This document shows, piece by piece, positions 53,972 through 63,982 of a stretch of 64,000 nt of DNA. The stretch covers positions 558,001 through 622,000 of the forward strand of contig CBDCVQ010000019.1 in the NCBI GenBank assembly GCA_965223165.1. Reading direction: 5' to 3'. A model generated the notes under the pieces. The model did not search any database and was not told the DNA's origin. It saw only the letters and a program-made list of their open reading frames with translations. How positions within the stretch are numbered: the first letter of the stretch is position 1; every line of letters begins with the position of its first letter. Made by a program: the position numbers and the translations under genes. Source of the DNA: JABDMH01 sp965223165 (lineage in GTDB: Bacteria; Bacteroidota; Bacteroidia; Chitinophagales; Saprospiraceae).

Positions 53972-54177
53972 TAGGCAAATTTGAGCATATCCTGTTATTG
54001 CAGTAAATATACAACACTTGGCTCTCAAGAAGGCGACTCCACCGCACCCTGCCCTACCCGATACGAAGCAGAAGTAGATCCAAGAATCCTGCATGCATTA
54101 GTCGCAGGCTACACCTCTAGCCCAATTATTGGATAGTGACAGTAGTAGAGCTCCCCCACACAGGTCCACCTTCAATT

Positions 54178-55650
54178 TCATTCCATACTGGCTTCTTCTT
54201 GGCTGGCATATTCGCTCTGTGGCGAGGGCAGATTATGCAGCTGCATGGAGCTCATGGAAATAGACGAAGAGGCTGAATACATCCCAATACCACCGCCAGC
54301 ATAGGTGTAGTCGATCAGCGTAAGCTTCACCACGTCTTCCACCGCCACCTCGATATAGCTCCCGTATCGTATCAGCGTAAAGTGAAAGGTATTTGGCCGA
54401 TGGGTGCTAAATATATTGGACTGGATATTATTAAAAACAAAATTCTGTTGATTGTCGGCAGGATTAAATCCCCAGGTGCGAATCTGGACAATGCCATTAG
54501 TAATGTCAAAGGAGATAAAATATCCGTTACCGTCCTGATCAATATCTGTGACCAGGCCAAATTTGCCCATACCCTCCACGGTGATCACTCCCTCCCAAAT
54601 GAAACTCTCGGAGGGTTTTTCCATGACAAAAATCTCGAAGCCACTCCGGCACTGAAAATTCCAATGCTCGTCCTCCATCTGTAAATGCGCTGTCTCATTG
54701 TGCAGGATCGGCGTAGGCATCTGCAGGTCACCCTGGGGGATGGAAAAAAATATCATTTTCTTCCATCGATAGTAGGACTTAAGCAGTAGACGGCCGTCGG
54801 GGTCCGTGTCCAATTGCTTGGGCGGCGGTAGTACACGATGATCATTCACCCCTCCCCGCATAAAGAAAAAGTTATAGACAAGCATATGCTGTCCATCTTG
54901 CACCACCCGAGCTGCATAATTGCCTTGTGGCAATAATACATCCGCCCGAAACGAGCGATACTCCCCAAGAAACTCATGGGCAAACCAATAATGGACCTTG
55001 ATGTCCTCTCGGATAGAACCCAACAGGTAAAAGCGTCCGTCCAGTTCAAATACACAAGGACACTCCACATCATCATAGACCATCGGACGCATGAGGGGAG
55101 CCTGTTGTACAAATGTGTCCCCCTCTGCTCGTGCCAGACCCACACAACCGCGTCGAGATACGGGACCCGACCGAGATCGTGCACAGATCAATAGGTAGCC
55201 CGTACCGGCATTCTCAAAGTAAAAAGGATCACGAAAGCTGATCCACCCTCTGGGATTCTCAGCCGGATCCTCATAATGGGGTCCCTCTGACGCAATGGGC
55301 AAGTGATCACCCCCCTCCTTCTGCCAGTGTATGAGGTCCGTAGAGAACGCACAGCCGATCTTTTGAATCACACCTCGGTCCTTGCGTTGCAGACCCGTGT
55401 AGTACATGCGAAACCCATCCTCGACGAGGGACACATGCATCGTCCAGAGCATGTCATCGTCCCACTCGCCTGGATCACCCACAAAAAGCGCGTTCTTGGT
55501 CCGTCTCCACGAGATGCCATCTGGAGATACAGCGTGTGCGATGTAGTCATGGTTGGGTATGATCAAATGAAACAAGTGATACACCCCGTCGTGGATAAAC
55601 ACGTCAATGTCTCCAATCTCCCAGTCACTATAGCCTGATCCGGTGTACAT
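54178..55650 (-). CDS. GH32-like (clan GH-J) glycoside hydrolase
   Basis: 490 residues, no signal peptide, so probably cytoplasmic. The N-terminus SDWEIGDIDVFIHDGVYHLF has the nucleophile Asp in an altered NDPNG motif. WISFRDPFYFENAG is the RDP motif, and YDDVECPCVFELDG the EC motif with the acid/base Glu. Residues ~330-480 form a beta-sandwich (FEIFVMEKPSESFIWEG, YAGGGIGMYS) as in GH32 C-terminal domains. GH32 enzymes hydrolyse sucrose and fructans. Divergence from a sucrose-phosphate synthase gene supports sucrose cleavage or fructosyl transfer. A terminator-like hairpin lies 22 bases upstream of the start on the same strand. Confidence 0.85.
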   Translation of the reverse strand: MYTGSGYSDWEIGDIDVFIHDGVYHLFHLIIPNHDYIAHAVSPDGISWRRTKNALFVGDPGEWDDDMLWTMHVSLVEDGFRMYYTGLQRKDRGVIQKIGCAFSTDLIHWQKEGGDHLPIASEGPHYEDPAENPRGWISFRDPFYFENAGTGYLLICARSRSGPVSRRGCVGLARAEGDTFVQQAPLMRPMVYDDVECPCVFELDGRFYLLGSIREDIKVHYWFAHEFLGEYRSFRADVLLPQGNYAARVVQDGQHMLVYNFFFMRGGVNDHRVLPPPKQLDTDPDGRLLLKSYYRWKKMIFFSIPQGDLQMPTPILHNETAHLQMEDEHWNFQCRSGFEIFVMEKPSESFIWEGVITVEGMGKFGLVTDIDQDGNGYFISFDITNGIVQIRTWGFNPADNQQNFVFNNIQSNIFSTHRPNTFHFTLIRYGSYIEVAVEDVVKLTLIDYTYAGGGIGMYSASSSISMSSMQLHNLPSPQSEYASQEEASME

Positions 55651-55671
55651 CCCGTCTGCTTACTTCAAGAA

Positions 55672-55710
55672 TTAAAAAGCCGGAGTCGGTAGGGTGCTAC
55701 CAATCTCCGG
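55672..55710 (-). terminator. Terminator-like hairpin in the leader of the GH32-like gene
   Basis: Minus strand: CCGGAG, ATT, GGTAG, loop CACC, CTACC, GA, CTCCGG, then C and TTTTTAAT. An 11-pair stem with one internal loop followed by a U-run has the form of a Rho-independent terminator. No minus-strand gene ends here; the next gene in that direction starts at 55650. It could act as an attenuator. The rest of 55711-56072 shows no gene. Confidence 0.55.
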
Positions 55711-56072
55711 AGCGGGCAAGATACAGTTTTGATACGGATTGCCTCCGCGCAGCCCTCCGGGGTGGAGCTTTCATTTCCAGAATGTTGGTCTATCTTTAAC
55801 CCTGGTGCGAAAATGCTATTGGGTGCTCGAGTGCAAAGGCTTCTTGACCGAAGATTGATGCACTGAAATCTGTCTACCTCAAGGTTGCGCTACGATGGAT
55901 CGAAAACCCACCCCCGTCAGGCCGGATGCCCTTATCGTGACATAGAAAGTTGATCTGACTTCGGTCTCTCACATTGTCATCGGCATTAAATAGCGACCGT
56001 ACCGGCGCATGCAAGGTCTCGAAGTAAGCCTGGACTTCGTTGCAAGCGATTGCGCAGCCACTATCTAATGCT

Positions 56073-58250
56073 ATGAAATTGTATTATATACAGCTCTTTA
56101 GCCCGCATGGACTTATTCGTCATCGAGAACCCGAAATCGGTCGCGATACCGACACAGGTGGTCAGGTCAAGTACGTCCTCGAATTGCTACATGCCCTCTC
56201 CGAGCACGAGCACGTGCGAAAAGTGGACCTATTCACCAGACAAATCGTCGACAAGCGCGTATCACCTGCATATGCCCAGCCGATCGAAACTGTCAACGAA
56301 AAGGCTAGAATCGTACGGATGAAGTGTGGCGGATCCAAATACCTGCGAAAAGAGCGGCTCTGGAACCACCTGGAAGAATTCGTCGATCGCACGATCCAGT
56401 TCAATAAAGACCAAAACGACATTCCCGACTTGGTCCATGGCCACTATGCAGACGGCAATCACATCGCCCGCGTATTGGCCAACTTCTTCCAGATTCCGTT
56501 TTTCTCGACGGCGCACTCGCTTGGGCGAAATAAGCTGGCTATCCTCACCCAGGGAGGGGCGTCAGCGCGGTCGATCGATAAGGACCTCAACATAAAGCGT
56601 AGAATACGAGAGGAAGAAATGGCCATTGCGGCGGCCGACTTGGTGATCACGAGCACTTCGCACGAGATCGAAACCCAGTACACCGAATATGGTGCCGCCG
56701 AAAAGGCCAATTTTGAGGTGATTTCGCCAGGTCTAAATGCCGATCTTTTCTACCCTTTCTACCGTCTCTCGATGCCTTCTTTTCAGATGAGCATAGAGCA
56801 AGAGCAAGCGCTTTACCGCATCTCGGCGCAAATCGACCGGTTTCTCTTTGATCCCGAAAAACCACTCATCCTATCCATCGGTCGACCGGACAAACGAAAG
56901 AATTTTGAAACGATCATCAAGGCATACGGCGACGACAAAACCCTGCAGGCCATGGCCAATCTCGCCATTTTTGCCGGCGTGCGACAGGATATCGCCAAGA
57001 TGGCAGAGGATGAGCAAGAGATTCTCACCAATCTCCTGCTGCTGATGGACAAGTACGACCTCTACGGCAAGCTGGCTATCCCCAAAAGAAATGACCCCAA
57101 GCTGGAGATTCCAGAAATCTATCGGCTGGCCGCTCGCAAGAAGGGTGTTTTCATCAACGCCACTCCCGGTGAAAACTTCGGATTGACCATCATCGAAGCC
57201 GCCGCTTGTGGTCTGCCCGTCATCGCATCCACCCTTGGCGGGCCCAAAGAAATACTGGAAAAATGTAACAATGGCTTTCTGGTAGATGTGGACGATACGG
57301 TGGCCATCGCTGAGGCAGCCAAGCAAATCATCGGAGATCATGAGAAATGGGAGCGTTTCTCCTCCCAGGGTATTCAGGGGGTGCATGATTTCTACAGTTG
57401 GTCATCACATGCCGAAAGCTATCTGGCGGCGCTACAAGAGGTTGATGCAAAGAAGCAAGATCTCAATCAATCGGAAAGAAGAACGATCAACGTTGGACGC
57501 CGCCTGTCATCCGCTGAAATCTTTGTCATCTGCGACCTGGACGGGACCTTGATTGAAGAGGGTAAAGAGAATGACCTGCAGGAATTTAAGGCGTGGATCA
57601 CCGCCAAGAGAGAGCAAATCGTCTTTGGCTTGGCTACCGGGAGAAATCGACACTTGACGGCCGACGCGCTCGCTGATCACGATCTACCGGAGCCCGATAT
57701 CCTCATCACCTCGGCTGGCTCCGAGCTGTATTATACCAACGATTTCATAGCTGACAGTGGATGGGCGAGTCACATTTCTTATCGCTGGAACCGAGCCAAG
57801 GTGGAGCGTGTATTGGGAGATCTACCCAGACTATCCTTGCAAGAGGAGGACGCCCAGTGGGAATTTAAACTGAGCTACTATGTAGATGAAGAGTTTAGTG
57901 GTGACGACCTGGCCGACCTACATAAGGTGCTGGATGACAACCAGATAAAAGTGAACGTACTGCTCACAGAAAACACCTACCTGGACATTTTGCCCTTGCG
58001 GGCCAGCAAGGGAAATGCGCTGAAGTACATCAGCTACAAGTGGCGGGCGGATCTGAAGCAGTTTATCACGGCAGGAAATAGTGGCAACGACATCGACATG
58101 CTACGGGGAAAGACCAAGGGGATCGTCGTGGCCAACTATAGTGCCGAGCTGGAGCCCCTCCGCAGAGGCAGGCAAATCTATTTCTCCAGCCAGCCCTTGG
58201 CACAGGGGGTACTGGAGGGTCTGCGTCATTGGATACCTGAGTCTTCGTAG
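56073..58250 (+). CDS. spsA: Bifunctional sucrose-phosphate synthase / HAD phosphatase
   Basis: The ATG at 56073 (MKLYYIQLFSPHGLIRHREP) is preferred to 56040; 725 residues. Residues ~1-450 are a GT4 fold: DTDTGGQVKYVLELL (fructose-6-phosphate/UDP-glucose side), AHSLGRNK, LSIGRPDKRKNF and FINATPGENFGLTIIEAAAC (ExxxxE nucleotide-sugar motif). Residues ~475-720 are a HAD-IIB domain with FVICDLDGTLIEEG (DxDGT, intact catalytic Asp pair), like sucrose-phosphate phosphatase. Together they make sucrose from UDP-glucose and fructose-6-phosphate. Bifunctional enzymes occur in cyanobacteria and some other bacteria; sucrose usually serves as a compatible solute. It is divergent from the GH32-like gene. 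Confidence 0.93.
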   Translation: MKLYYIQLFSPHGLIRHREPEIGRDTDTGGQVKYVLELLHALSEHEHVRKVDLFTRQIVDKRVSPAYAQPIETVNEKARIVRMKCGGSKYLRKERLWNHLEEFVDRTIQFNKDQNDIPDLVHGHYADGNHIARVLANFFQIPFFSTAHSLGRNKLAILTQGGASARSIDKDLNIKRRIREEEMAIAAADLVITSTSHEIETQYTEYGAAEKANFEVISPGLNADLFYPFYRLSMPSFQMSIEQEQALYRISAQIDRFLFDPEKPLILSIGRPDKRKNFETIIKAYGDDKTLQAMANLAIFAGVRQDIAKMAEDEQEILTNLLLLMDKYDLYGKLAIPKRNDPKLEIPEIYRLAARKKGVFINATPGENFGLTIIEAAACGLPVIASTLGGPKEILEKCNNGFLVDVDDTVAIAEAAKQIIGDHEKWERFSSQGIQGVHDFYSWSSHAESYLAALQEVDAKKQDLNQSERRTINVGRRLSSAEIFVICDLDGTLIEEGKENDLQEFKAWITAKREQIVFGLATGRNRHLTADALADHDLPEPDILITSAGSELYYTNDFIADSGWASHISYRWNRAKVERVLGDLPRLSLQEEDAQWEFKLSYYVDEEFSGDDLADLHKVLDDNQIKVNVLLTENTYLDILPLRASKGNALKYISYKWRADLKQFITAGNSGNDIDMLRGKTKGIVVANYSAELEPLRRGRQIYFSSQPLAQGVLEGLRHWIPESS

Positions 58251-58475
58251 TGAGCTTGAGTTCTGAGTGAGCTTGAGTGAGCTTGAGTTTGGAGTGAGCT
58301 TGAGTTTGGAGTGAGCTTGAGTTTGGAGTGAGCTTGAGTTTGGAGTGAGCTTGAGTTTGGAGTGAGCTTGAGTTTGGAGTGAGCTTGAGTTTGGAGTGAG
58401 CTTGAGTTTGGAGTGAGCTTGAGTTCTGAGTGAGCTTGAGTTCTGAGTGAGCTTGAGTTCTGAGTGAGCTTGAGT
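58251..58475. repeat. 17-bp tandem repeat (GAGTGAGCTTGAGTTTG)
   Basis: About eight copies of GAGTGAGCTTGAGTTTG followed by GAGTGAGCTTGAGTTCT variants, starting at the base after the sucrose-phosphate synthase stop. The period is not a multiple of three. It forms the left edge of the array that follows. Confidence 0.9.
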
Positions 58476-60640
58476 GACTAAAGTTCTTGGTGAGCTCGCG
58501 AGTGGACTTGACCTCTGACCAGCGTGGCAGCATACCATGCCCGCAGCACCATCGTACCAGAATACCATTGACGAAGTACACATAAAACTTTTTCCTATGT
58601 GAATTTGGATATACGTAGAAATTCACAACCCCACAAAACCAAAACACCACAATACCATGGCACCTTCGCCTTAGCCTGGGCATTCGCCTCAGATCGGAGT
58701 TTTGAGTGAGCTTGAGTTCTGAGTGAGCTTGAGTTTTGAGTGACTACAGTGACTAAAGTTCTTGGTGAGCTCGCGAGTGGACTGGACCTTTGACCAGCGT
58801 GGCAGCATACCATGCCCGCAGCACCATCGTACCAGAATGCCATTGACGAAGTACGCATAAAACTTTTTCCTATGTGAATTTGGATATACGTAGAAATTCA
58901 CAACCCCACAAAACCACAAACCATAAAACCAAAACACCACAATACCATGGCACCTTCGCCTTAGCCTGGACATTCGCCTCAGATCGGAGTTTTGAGTGAG
59001 CTTGAGTTCTGAGTGACTAGAGTTCTGAGTGAGCTTGAGTGACTAAAGTTCTTGGTGAGCTCGCGAGTGGACTGGACCTCTGACCAGCGTGGCAGCATAC
59101 CATGCCCGCAGCACCATCGTACCAGAATGCCATTGATGAAGTACGCATAAAACTTTTTCCTATGTGAATTTGGATATACGTAGAAATTCACAACCCCACA
59201 AAACCACAAAACCAAAACACCAAAACACCACAATACCATGGCACCTTCGCCTTAGCCTGGGCATTCGCCTCAGATCGGAGTTTTGAGTGAGCTTGAGTTT
59301 TGAGTGACTAGAGTGACTAAAGTTCTTGGGGAGCTCGCGAGTGGGCAGCACCCCTGACCAGCGTGGCAGCATACCATGCCCGCAGCACCATCGTACCAGA
59401 ATGCCATTGATGAAGTACGCATAAAACTTTTTCCTATGTGAATTTGGATATACGTAGAAATTCACAACCCCACAAAACCACAAAAACCAAAACACCACAA
59501 TACCATGGCACCTTCGCTTTAGCCTGGGCATTCGCCTCAGATCGGAGTTCTGAGTGAGCTTGAATTTTGAGTGACTAGAGTGACTAAAGTTCTTGGTGAG
59601 CTCGCGAGTGGGCTGCACCTCTGACCAGCGTGGCAGCATACCATGCCCGCCGCACCATCGTACCAGAATACCATTGATGAAGTACGCATAAAACTTTTTC
59701 CTATGTGAATTTGGATATACGTAGAAATTCACAAAACCACAAAACCAAAACACCACAATACCATGGCACCTTCGCTTTAGCCTGGGCATTCGCCTCAGAT
59801 CGGAGTTCTGAGTGAGCTTGAGTTCTGAGTGAGCTTGAGTGACTAAAGTTCTTGGTGAGCTCGCGAGTGGACTGGACCTCTGACCAGCGTGGCAGCATAC
59901 CAGGCCCGCAGCACCATCGTACCAGAATACCATTGATGAAGTACGCATAAAACTTTTTCCTATGTGAATTTGGATATACGTAGAAATTCACAACCCCACA
60001 AAACCACAAAACCAAAACACCACAATACCATGGCACCTTCGCCTTAGCCTGGGCATTCGCCTCAGATCGGAGTTTTGAGTGAGCTTGAGTTCTGAGTGAC
60101 TAGAGTTCTGAGTGAGCTTGAGTGACTAGAGTTCTGAGTGTGCTTGAGTGACTAAAGTTCTTGGTGAGCTCGCGAGTGGACTGGACCTCTGACCAGCGTG
60201 GCAGCATACCATGCCCGCAGCACCATCGTACCAGAATACCATTGACGAAGTACGCATAAAACTTTTTCCTATGTGAATTTGGATATACGTAGAAATTCAT
60301 AAAACCAAAACACCACAATACCATGGCACCTTCGCTTTAGCCTGGGCATTCGCCTCAGATCGGAGTTCTGAGTGAGCTTGAATTTTGAGTGACTAGAGTG
60401 ACTAAAGTTCTTGGTGAGCTCGCGAGTGGGCTGCACCTCTGACCAGCGTGGCAGCATACCATGCCCGCCGCACCATCGTACCAGAATACCATTGATGAAG
60501 TACGCATAAAACTTTTTCCTATGTGAATTTGGATATACGTAGAAATTCACAACCCCACAACCCCACAAAACCATAAAACCATAAAACCATAAAACCACAA
60601 ATACCACAATACCACAATACCACAATACGATGGCACCTTC
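58476..60640. repeat. Eight-unit array of ~250-310 bp structured repeats
   Basis: GACCAGCGTGGCAGCATACC recurs at about 58517, 58792, 59092, 59354, 59622, 59882, 60191 and 60441. Each unit has a ~150-bp core (AGTTCTTGGTGAGCTCGCGA to ACGTAGAAATTCAC), an A/C-rich stretch (ACCACAAAACCAAAACACC), a ~50-bp block (CCATGGCACCTTCGC to CAGATCGGAGTT) and GAGTGAGCTTGAGT units. Cores are nearly identical; length differences lie in the microsatellites. Each core ends in a hairpin GTGAATTT-12-AAATTCAC (58599-58626 in unit 1). Minus-strand frames are open but reflect repeat composition. Confidence 0.93.
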
Positions 60641-60720
60641 GCCTTAGCCTCCCTCAGAGTTCGAAATGCCATTTAATTCAAGCAGGGACATCTTTACAAT
60701 CCGTATTGGTACCTTTAGAT

Positions 60721-62211
60721 ATGTGTCTGAGAATCACTTTCCTCCTATCCCTACTCGGTCTCTACGCTTGCTCGCCTTCCTCGCCGAAAGCAAGGGCTCC
60801 CAGCTCGCCCAACATTCTCTGGATCGTGGCTGAAAACTTCGCTTTGGACTTTGGCTGCTATGGAGCGGACAATGTGCATACACCTCATGTAGACAGCCTG
60901 GCCGCGCACGGCATGCGATACACCAATGTCTTTTCAACCTCGCCGGTGTGTGCACCTAGTCGCTCGGCCTTTATGGTGGGCATGTATCAGACCACCACGG
61001 GTACGCACCACATGCGGTCGCATCGGGAGGATGACTATCGACTGCCGGATGGGGTGCGGCCTATAACCCACTGGCTGCAGGACCACGGATACTTTACGGC
61101 GAATATCACGCACATGGGCGATAAAGAGGTCGGCACTGGAAAGCTTGACCTCAATTTTGTCAACGAAGGACCGATCTACCAATCCGATGACTGGTCTGCC
61201 CTGAAGGAAAATCAACCTTTCTTCGCCCAGATCAATACCCCGGAAGCCGAATACGACATTTATGATCGCAAATCTGCCGAGAAAGATCGCGTGAAGTGGG
61301 TCGGCGAAGAATGGCACCCCCAGGTAGCCACCCCGGAGAATGTAACGCCACCTCCCTACTACCCCGATCACGAGATCGTACGAGCCGAATGGGCCCGCTA
61401 CCTCAACTCAGCCTCGGGGCTAGACGTGCGGGTGGGCTGGATGTTGGATCAGCTCCGGCAGGACGGACTGGCAGACAATACCATCGTCATCTTCTTTGGT
61501 GACAACGGAGCCATGGAGGCGCGGGGCATCCATTGGGCCTGGGACAGCGGCATTCACGTGCCCTTGGTCATCTACTGGCCGGAGGCGCTCTCGCCACCGG
61601 CGATGTTCCAGCCCGGTACCGTCAGTGATCAAGTGATCAGCCTCCTGGACATCACCGCTACCACCCTGGCCATGGCTGGAATCCCAAAACCAGCTGGTAT
61701 GCAAAGCCGCGTCTTTCTTGGGGAAAACCCCGATCCACCCCGGCAATACGCTTTTAGTGCGCGGGATCGCATTGATGAGACCGTCAATCGCATTCGCTCG
61801 GTGCGTGGAGAGCGGTATCACTACCTGCGCAATTATATGCCTTCGCAGGGGCTAGCCTCCCTAAATCGATACAAGGAAAAGTGCTTCCTGGTGATGCCGC
61901 TGATGCGAGCGATGCAAGCCGCAGGCACCTTGACCGGACCCGCGCTGGAGTTGATGCAGCCCCTCCCCTATGAGCAACTATACGATACCAAGATCGATCC
62001 GCATGAGATCAATGATCTCGCCAATTCGCCGGAGCCGCAGCATCAGGCTGCCCTGCAGGAATTGCGACAGACCCTGGACCAATGGATGGAAGATACCGGC
62101 GACCTGGGGGAGATACCAGAACCCGACTCCATCGTACAGCCCTTTGAGCAGGAAATGCACGAGTGGTTTGGGACCCCGACCTGGTATCAACCAAAAGCAG
62201 CGCCGGACTAA
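60721..62211 (+). CDS. Sulfatase lipoprotein
   Basis: The ATG at 60721 (MCLRITFLLSLLGLYACSPS) gives a lipoprotein signal with lipobox Cys17 and 496 residues; a TTG at 60706 is the alternative. SPVCAPSRSAFMVGMY is the sulfatase signature in which Cys becomes formylglycine (CxPSR). FFGDNGAMEARGIHW carries the second metal site (DNG). The first metal loop reads WIVAENFALDFGCYG, where the usual ED/DD is EN. The family cleaves sulfate esters of glycans; the WIVAEN/GTHHMRSH type resembles heparan-N-sulfatase-like bacterial enzymes. A formylglycine-generating enzyme (anSME or FGE) is not in the window. It is followed 28 bases on by the M64 peptidase. Confidence 0.92.
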   Translation: MCLRITFLLSLLGLYACSPSSPKARAPSSPNILWIVAENFALDFGCYGADNVHTPHVDSLAAHGMRYTNVFSTSPVCAPSRSAFMVGMYQTTTGTHHMRSHREDDYRLPDGVRPITHWLQDHGYFTANITHMGDKEVGTGKLDLNFVNEGPIYQSDDWSALKENQPFFAQINTPEAEYDIYDRKSAEKDRVKWVGEEWHPQVATPENVTPPPYYPDHEIVRAEWARYLNSASGLDVRVGWMLDQLRQDGLADNTIVIFFGDNGAMEARGIHWAWDSGIHVPLVIYWPEALSPPAMFQPGTVSDQVISLLDITATTLAMAGIPKPAGMQSRVFLGENPDPPRQYAFSARDRIDETVNRIRSVRGERYHYLRNYMPSQGLASLNRYKEKCFLVMPLMRAMQAAGTLTGPALELMQPLPYEQLYDTKIDPHEINDLANSPEPQHQAALQELRQTLDQWMEDTGDLGEIPEPDSIVQPFEQEMHEWFGTPTWYQPKAAPD

Positions 62212-62239
62212 AGACCCAAGCAACAAAAAAACACCTCAC

Positions 62240-63982
62240 ATGACTTTTCAGACCATCTTCTTCCTCCAGCGGCCGGTTCGACTATCCCTCCGGGACAGAG
62301 TAGCCCGGTTGATCCTCGTTGGATTTCTCCTGCCCGGTCTGGGCTATAACCTTGGCGCACAGCCTTTTCTCACGGATACGATCTGGCTGAGCGGTGATCA
62401 GGAGGACCAGTACAACATTGTCGTCCTAGCCGAAGCATTCCGCACCGTCGATCAGGCCAAATTCTCGCAGGCGGCCAAGTCCGTTGAGGCCAGCTTGCGC
62501 AAGAGCAACGCGTATGGCCCCCTGCTGGACCACATCAATATTTTCAGCGTGTTCACCCCATCCCAGGATTCCACGGTGAGTCTCCGGATCTATGATCCAT
62601 CGCCCAATGACCCCATCCAGGAAGAAGTGCTGCAATCTACTTTCTTTAGCATCTATTATCGCAATTCTTATCGAGCCTATTTCATGGAAGATTCGATCAT
62701 GATCAAGGCGCGACGCATCGCCGCAGAGAGCTTCCCCTTTGCCGATGCGACACTGATACTGACCCACGTGCCTAGGGGTGTTCCGGGTAGTGGTCGAGCC
62801 TCCGCCTTTCAGTCCGTGGCGCTCGTCGGCACGGACGAGTACGGCAGTTCGCAGGGTGACTATTTGGTCAATCATGAATTGGGGCATGCCATTGCCGGTC
62901 TGGCTGACGCCTATGATGCTTCGCCCCAAGAGAGCTTTAACAAAACAGTGAACAAAGATCCAACTAGTATCCGGTGGCACCACCTATTGAATGATGAGGC
63001 GGTCGGTATCGATTCGGTGGGAGTGGGCGTCTATGTGCCCAACATCGAATGCATCATGTGCTATGGACCCCCCGAATACTTCTGTCCCGTGTGTACAGAG
63101 AGAATCAACGAAGTCATAACGACGCCTCGTCACGCCAAAATACCCCAGGTACACCGGTTATGGCTGGAAGAAGAGAAGCCAAGCCTCGGAGAGATAACCG
63201 TGATGTGGGATCCGCTGGAAGGTGCAGAAAACTACGAGGTCATCTATCGAGACTTCTTGCACGGCTCAGTGCATAGCCGGCGTACCCAGACCAATCGCGT
63301 AACGTTCATAGGCATCCCTGGCGTAATGTTGTCCAACCAAGGCCTGTTTTCACATGCCCTGGACATACGGGCCGATGCTGCTTCCTACAGTAGCCATTAT
63401 GCCAACTTGCAGGTAGCGGTATCCCGCTATCCATCGGTGCCCTTGGATACACCCCATGACGTAAGCATCAGTGAGGTGGGAGCTACTACTTTCCGCTTGT
63501 CCTGGTCACAAAGCGATCGAGGCCTGGCAAGTATGATCCGATTGAGAAACGAGCACGGCGGCTACTCCGAAATCTTGACCGGCTCCTCCTCCATCGTGCT
63601 GCGCGGACTAAAGCCAAATCGGACCTATAGCGTGGAGATTGCCGCCACCAGACCTTTCGATCTGGCCTTGGAGAGCAGTAGTCCCTTTACTCCCCTACAT
63701 TATGTTACGACCGATATCAGCACAGCCATCCCTAGCGAGGTGCTTGAGGATCCCGTGCATCTTTATCCGACCCCATCGAGCGGCATCGTCTTTGTGGACG
63801 CAACGTCAGCTCCAGACCAGGCATTTTTAGTCGACACTTGGGGCAGGACGCACACGGTGAACCTTGGATCAGATGCGGCCAAAAGTTTTCAGCTCGACCT
63901 CTCATCATTTGCGGTCGGGGTGTATTTGCTCCAACTGCACCAAGGATCTAAAACGATCACCAGGAAAATCGTGATCCAGTAA
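62240..63982 (+). CDS. T9SS-secreted M64-like (IgA peptidase) metallopeptidase
   Basis: The frame opens inside the sulfatase gene at 61970, but the ATG at 62240 (MTFQTIFFLQRPVRLSLRDR) gives 580 residues; the hydrophobic signal is at residues ~21-40, ending near LGAQ. YLVNHELGHAIAGLADAYD is the M64 zinc motif (HExGHxxxGLxD). The downstream IECIMCYGPPEYFCPVC is typical of the family. Two fibronectin-III-like modules follow (residues ~310-410 and ~415-500), then a T9SS type A tail (PVHLYPTPSSGIVFVDA ... GVYLLQLHQGSKT). It should be exported and act on extracellular proteins or glycoproteins, next to a sulfatase that may act on the same material. Confidence 0.92.
   Translation: MTFQTIFFLQRPVRLSLRDRVARLILVGFLLPGLGYNLGAQPFLTDTIWLSGDQEDQYNIVVLAEAFRTVDQAKFSQAAKSVEASLRKSNAYGPLLDHINIFSVFTPSQDSTVSLRIYDPSPNDPIQEEVLQSTFFSIYYRNSYRAYFMEDSIMIKARRIAAESFPFADATLILTHVPRGVPGSGRASAFQSVALVGTDEYGSSQGDYLVNHELGHAIAGLADAYDASPQESFNKTVNKDPTSIRWHHLLNDEAVGIDSVGVGVYVPNIECIMCYGPPEYFCPVCTERINEVITTPRHAKIPQVHRLWLEEEKPSLGEITVMWDPLEGAENYEVIYRDFLHGSVHSRRTQTNRVTFIGIPGVMLSNQGLFSHALDIRADAASYSSHYANLQVAVSRYPSVPLDTPHDVSISEVGATTFRLSWSQSDRGLASMIRLRNEHGGYSEILTGSSSIVLRGLKPNRTYSVEIAATRPFDLALESSSPFTPLHYVTTDISTAIPSEVLEDPVHLYPTPSSGIVFVDATSAPDQAFLVDTWGRTHTVNLGSDAAKSFQLDLSSFAVGVYLLQLHQGSKTITRKIVIQ

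Noticed and set aside
58066..60625. Several minus-strand frames of 74-262 residues in the array region
   Set aside because: All three phases are open because the repeat lacks stops on that strand; text such as VLWCFGVLVLWF is microsatellite composition. The period is not a multiple of three. I considered a GIY-YIG nuclease start in the KFYAYFINGILVRW text, but no YIG, Arg or His pattern follows.
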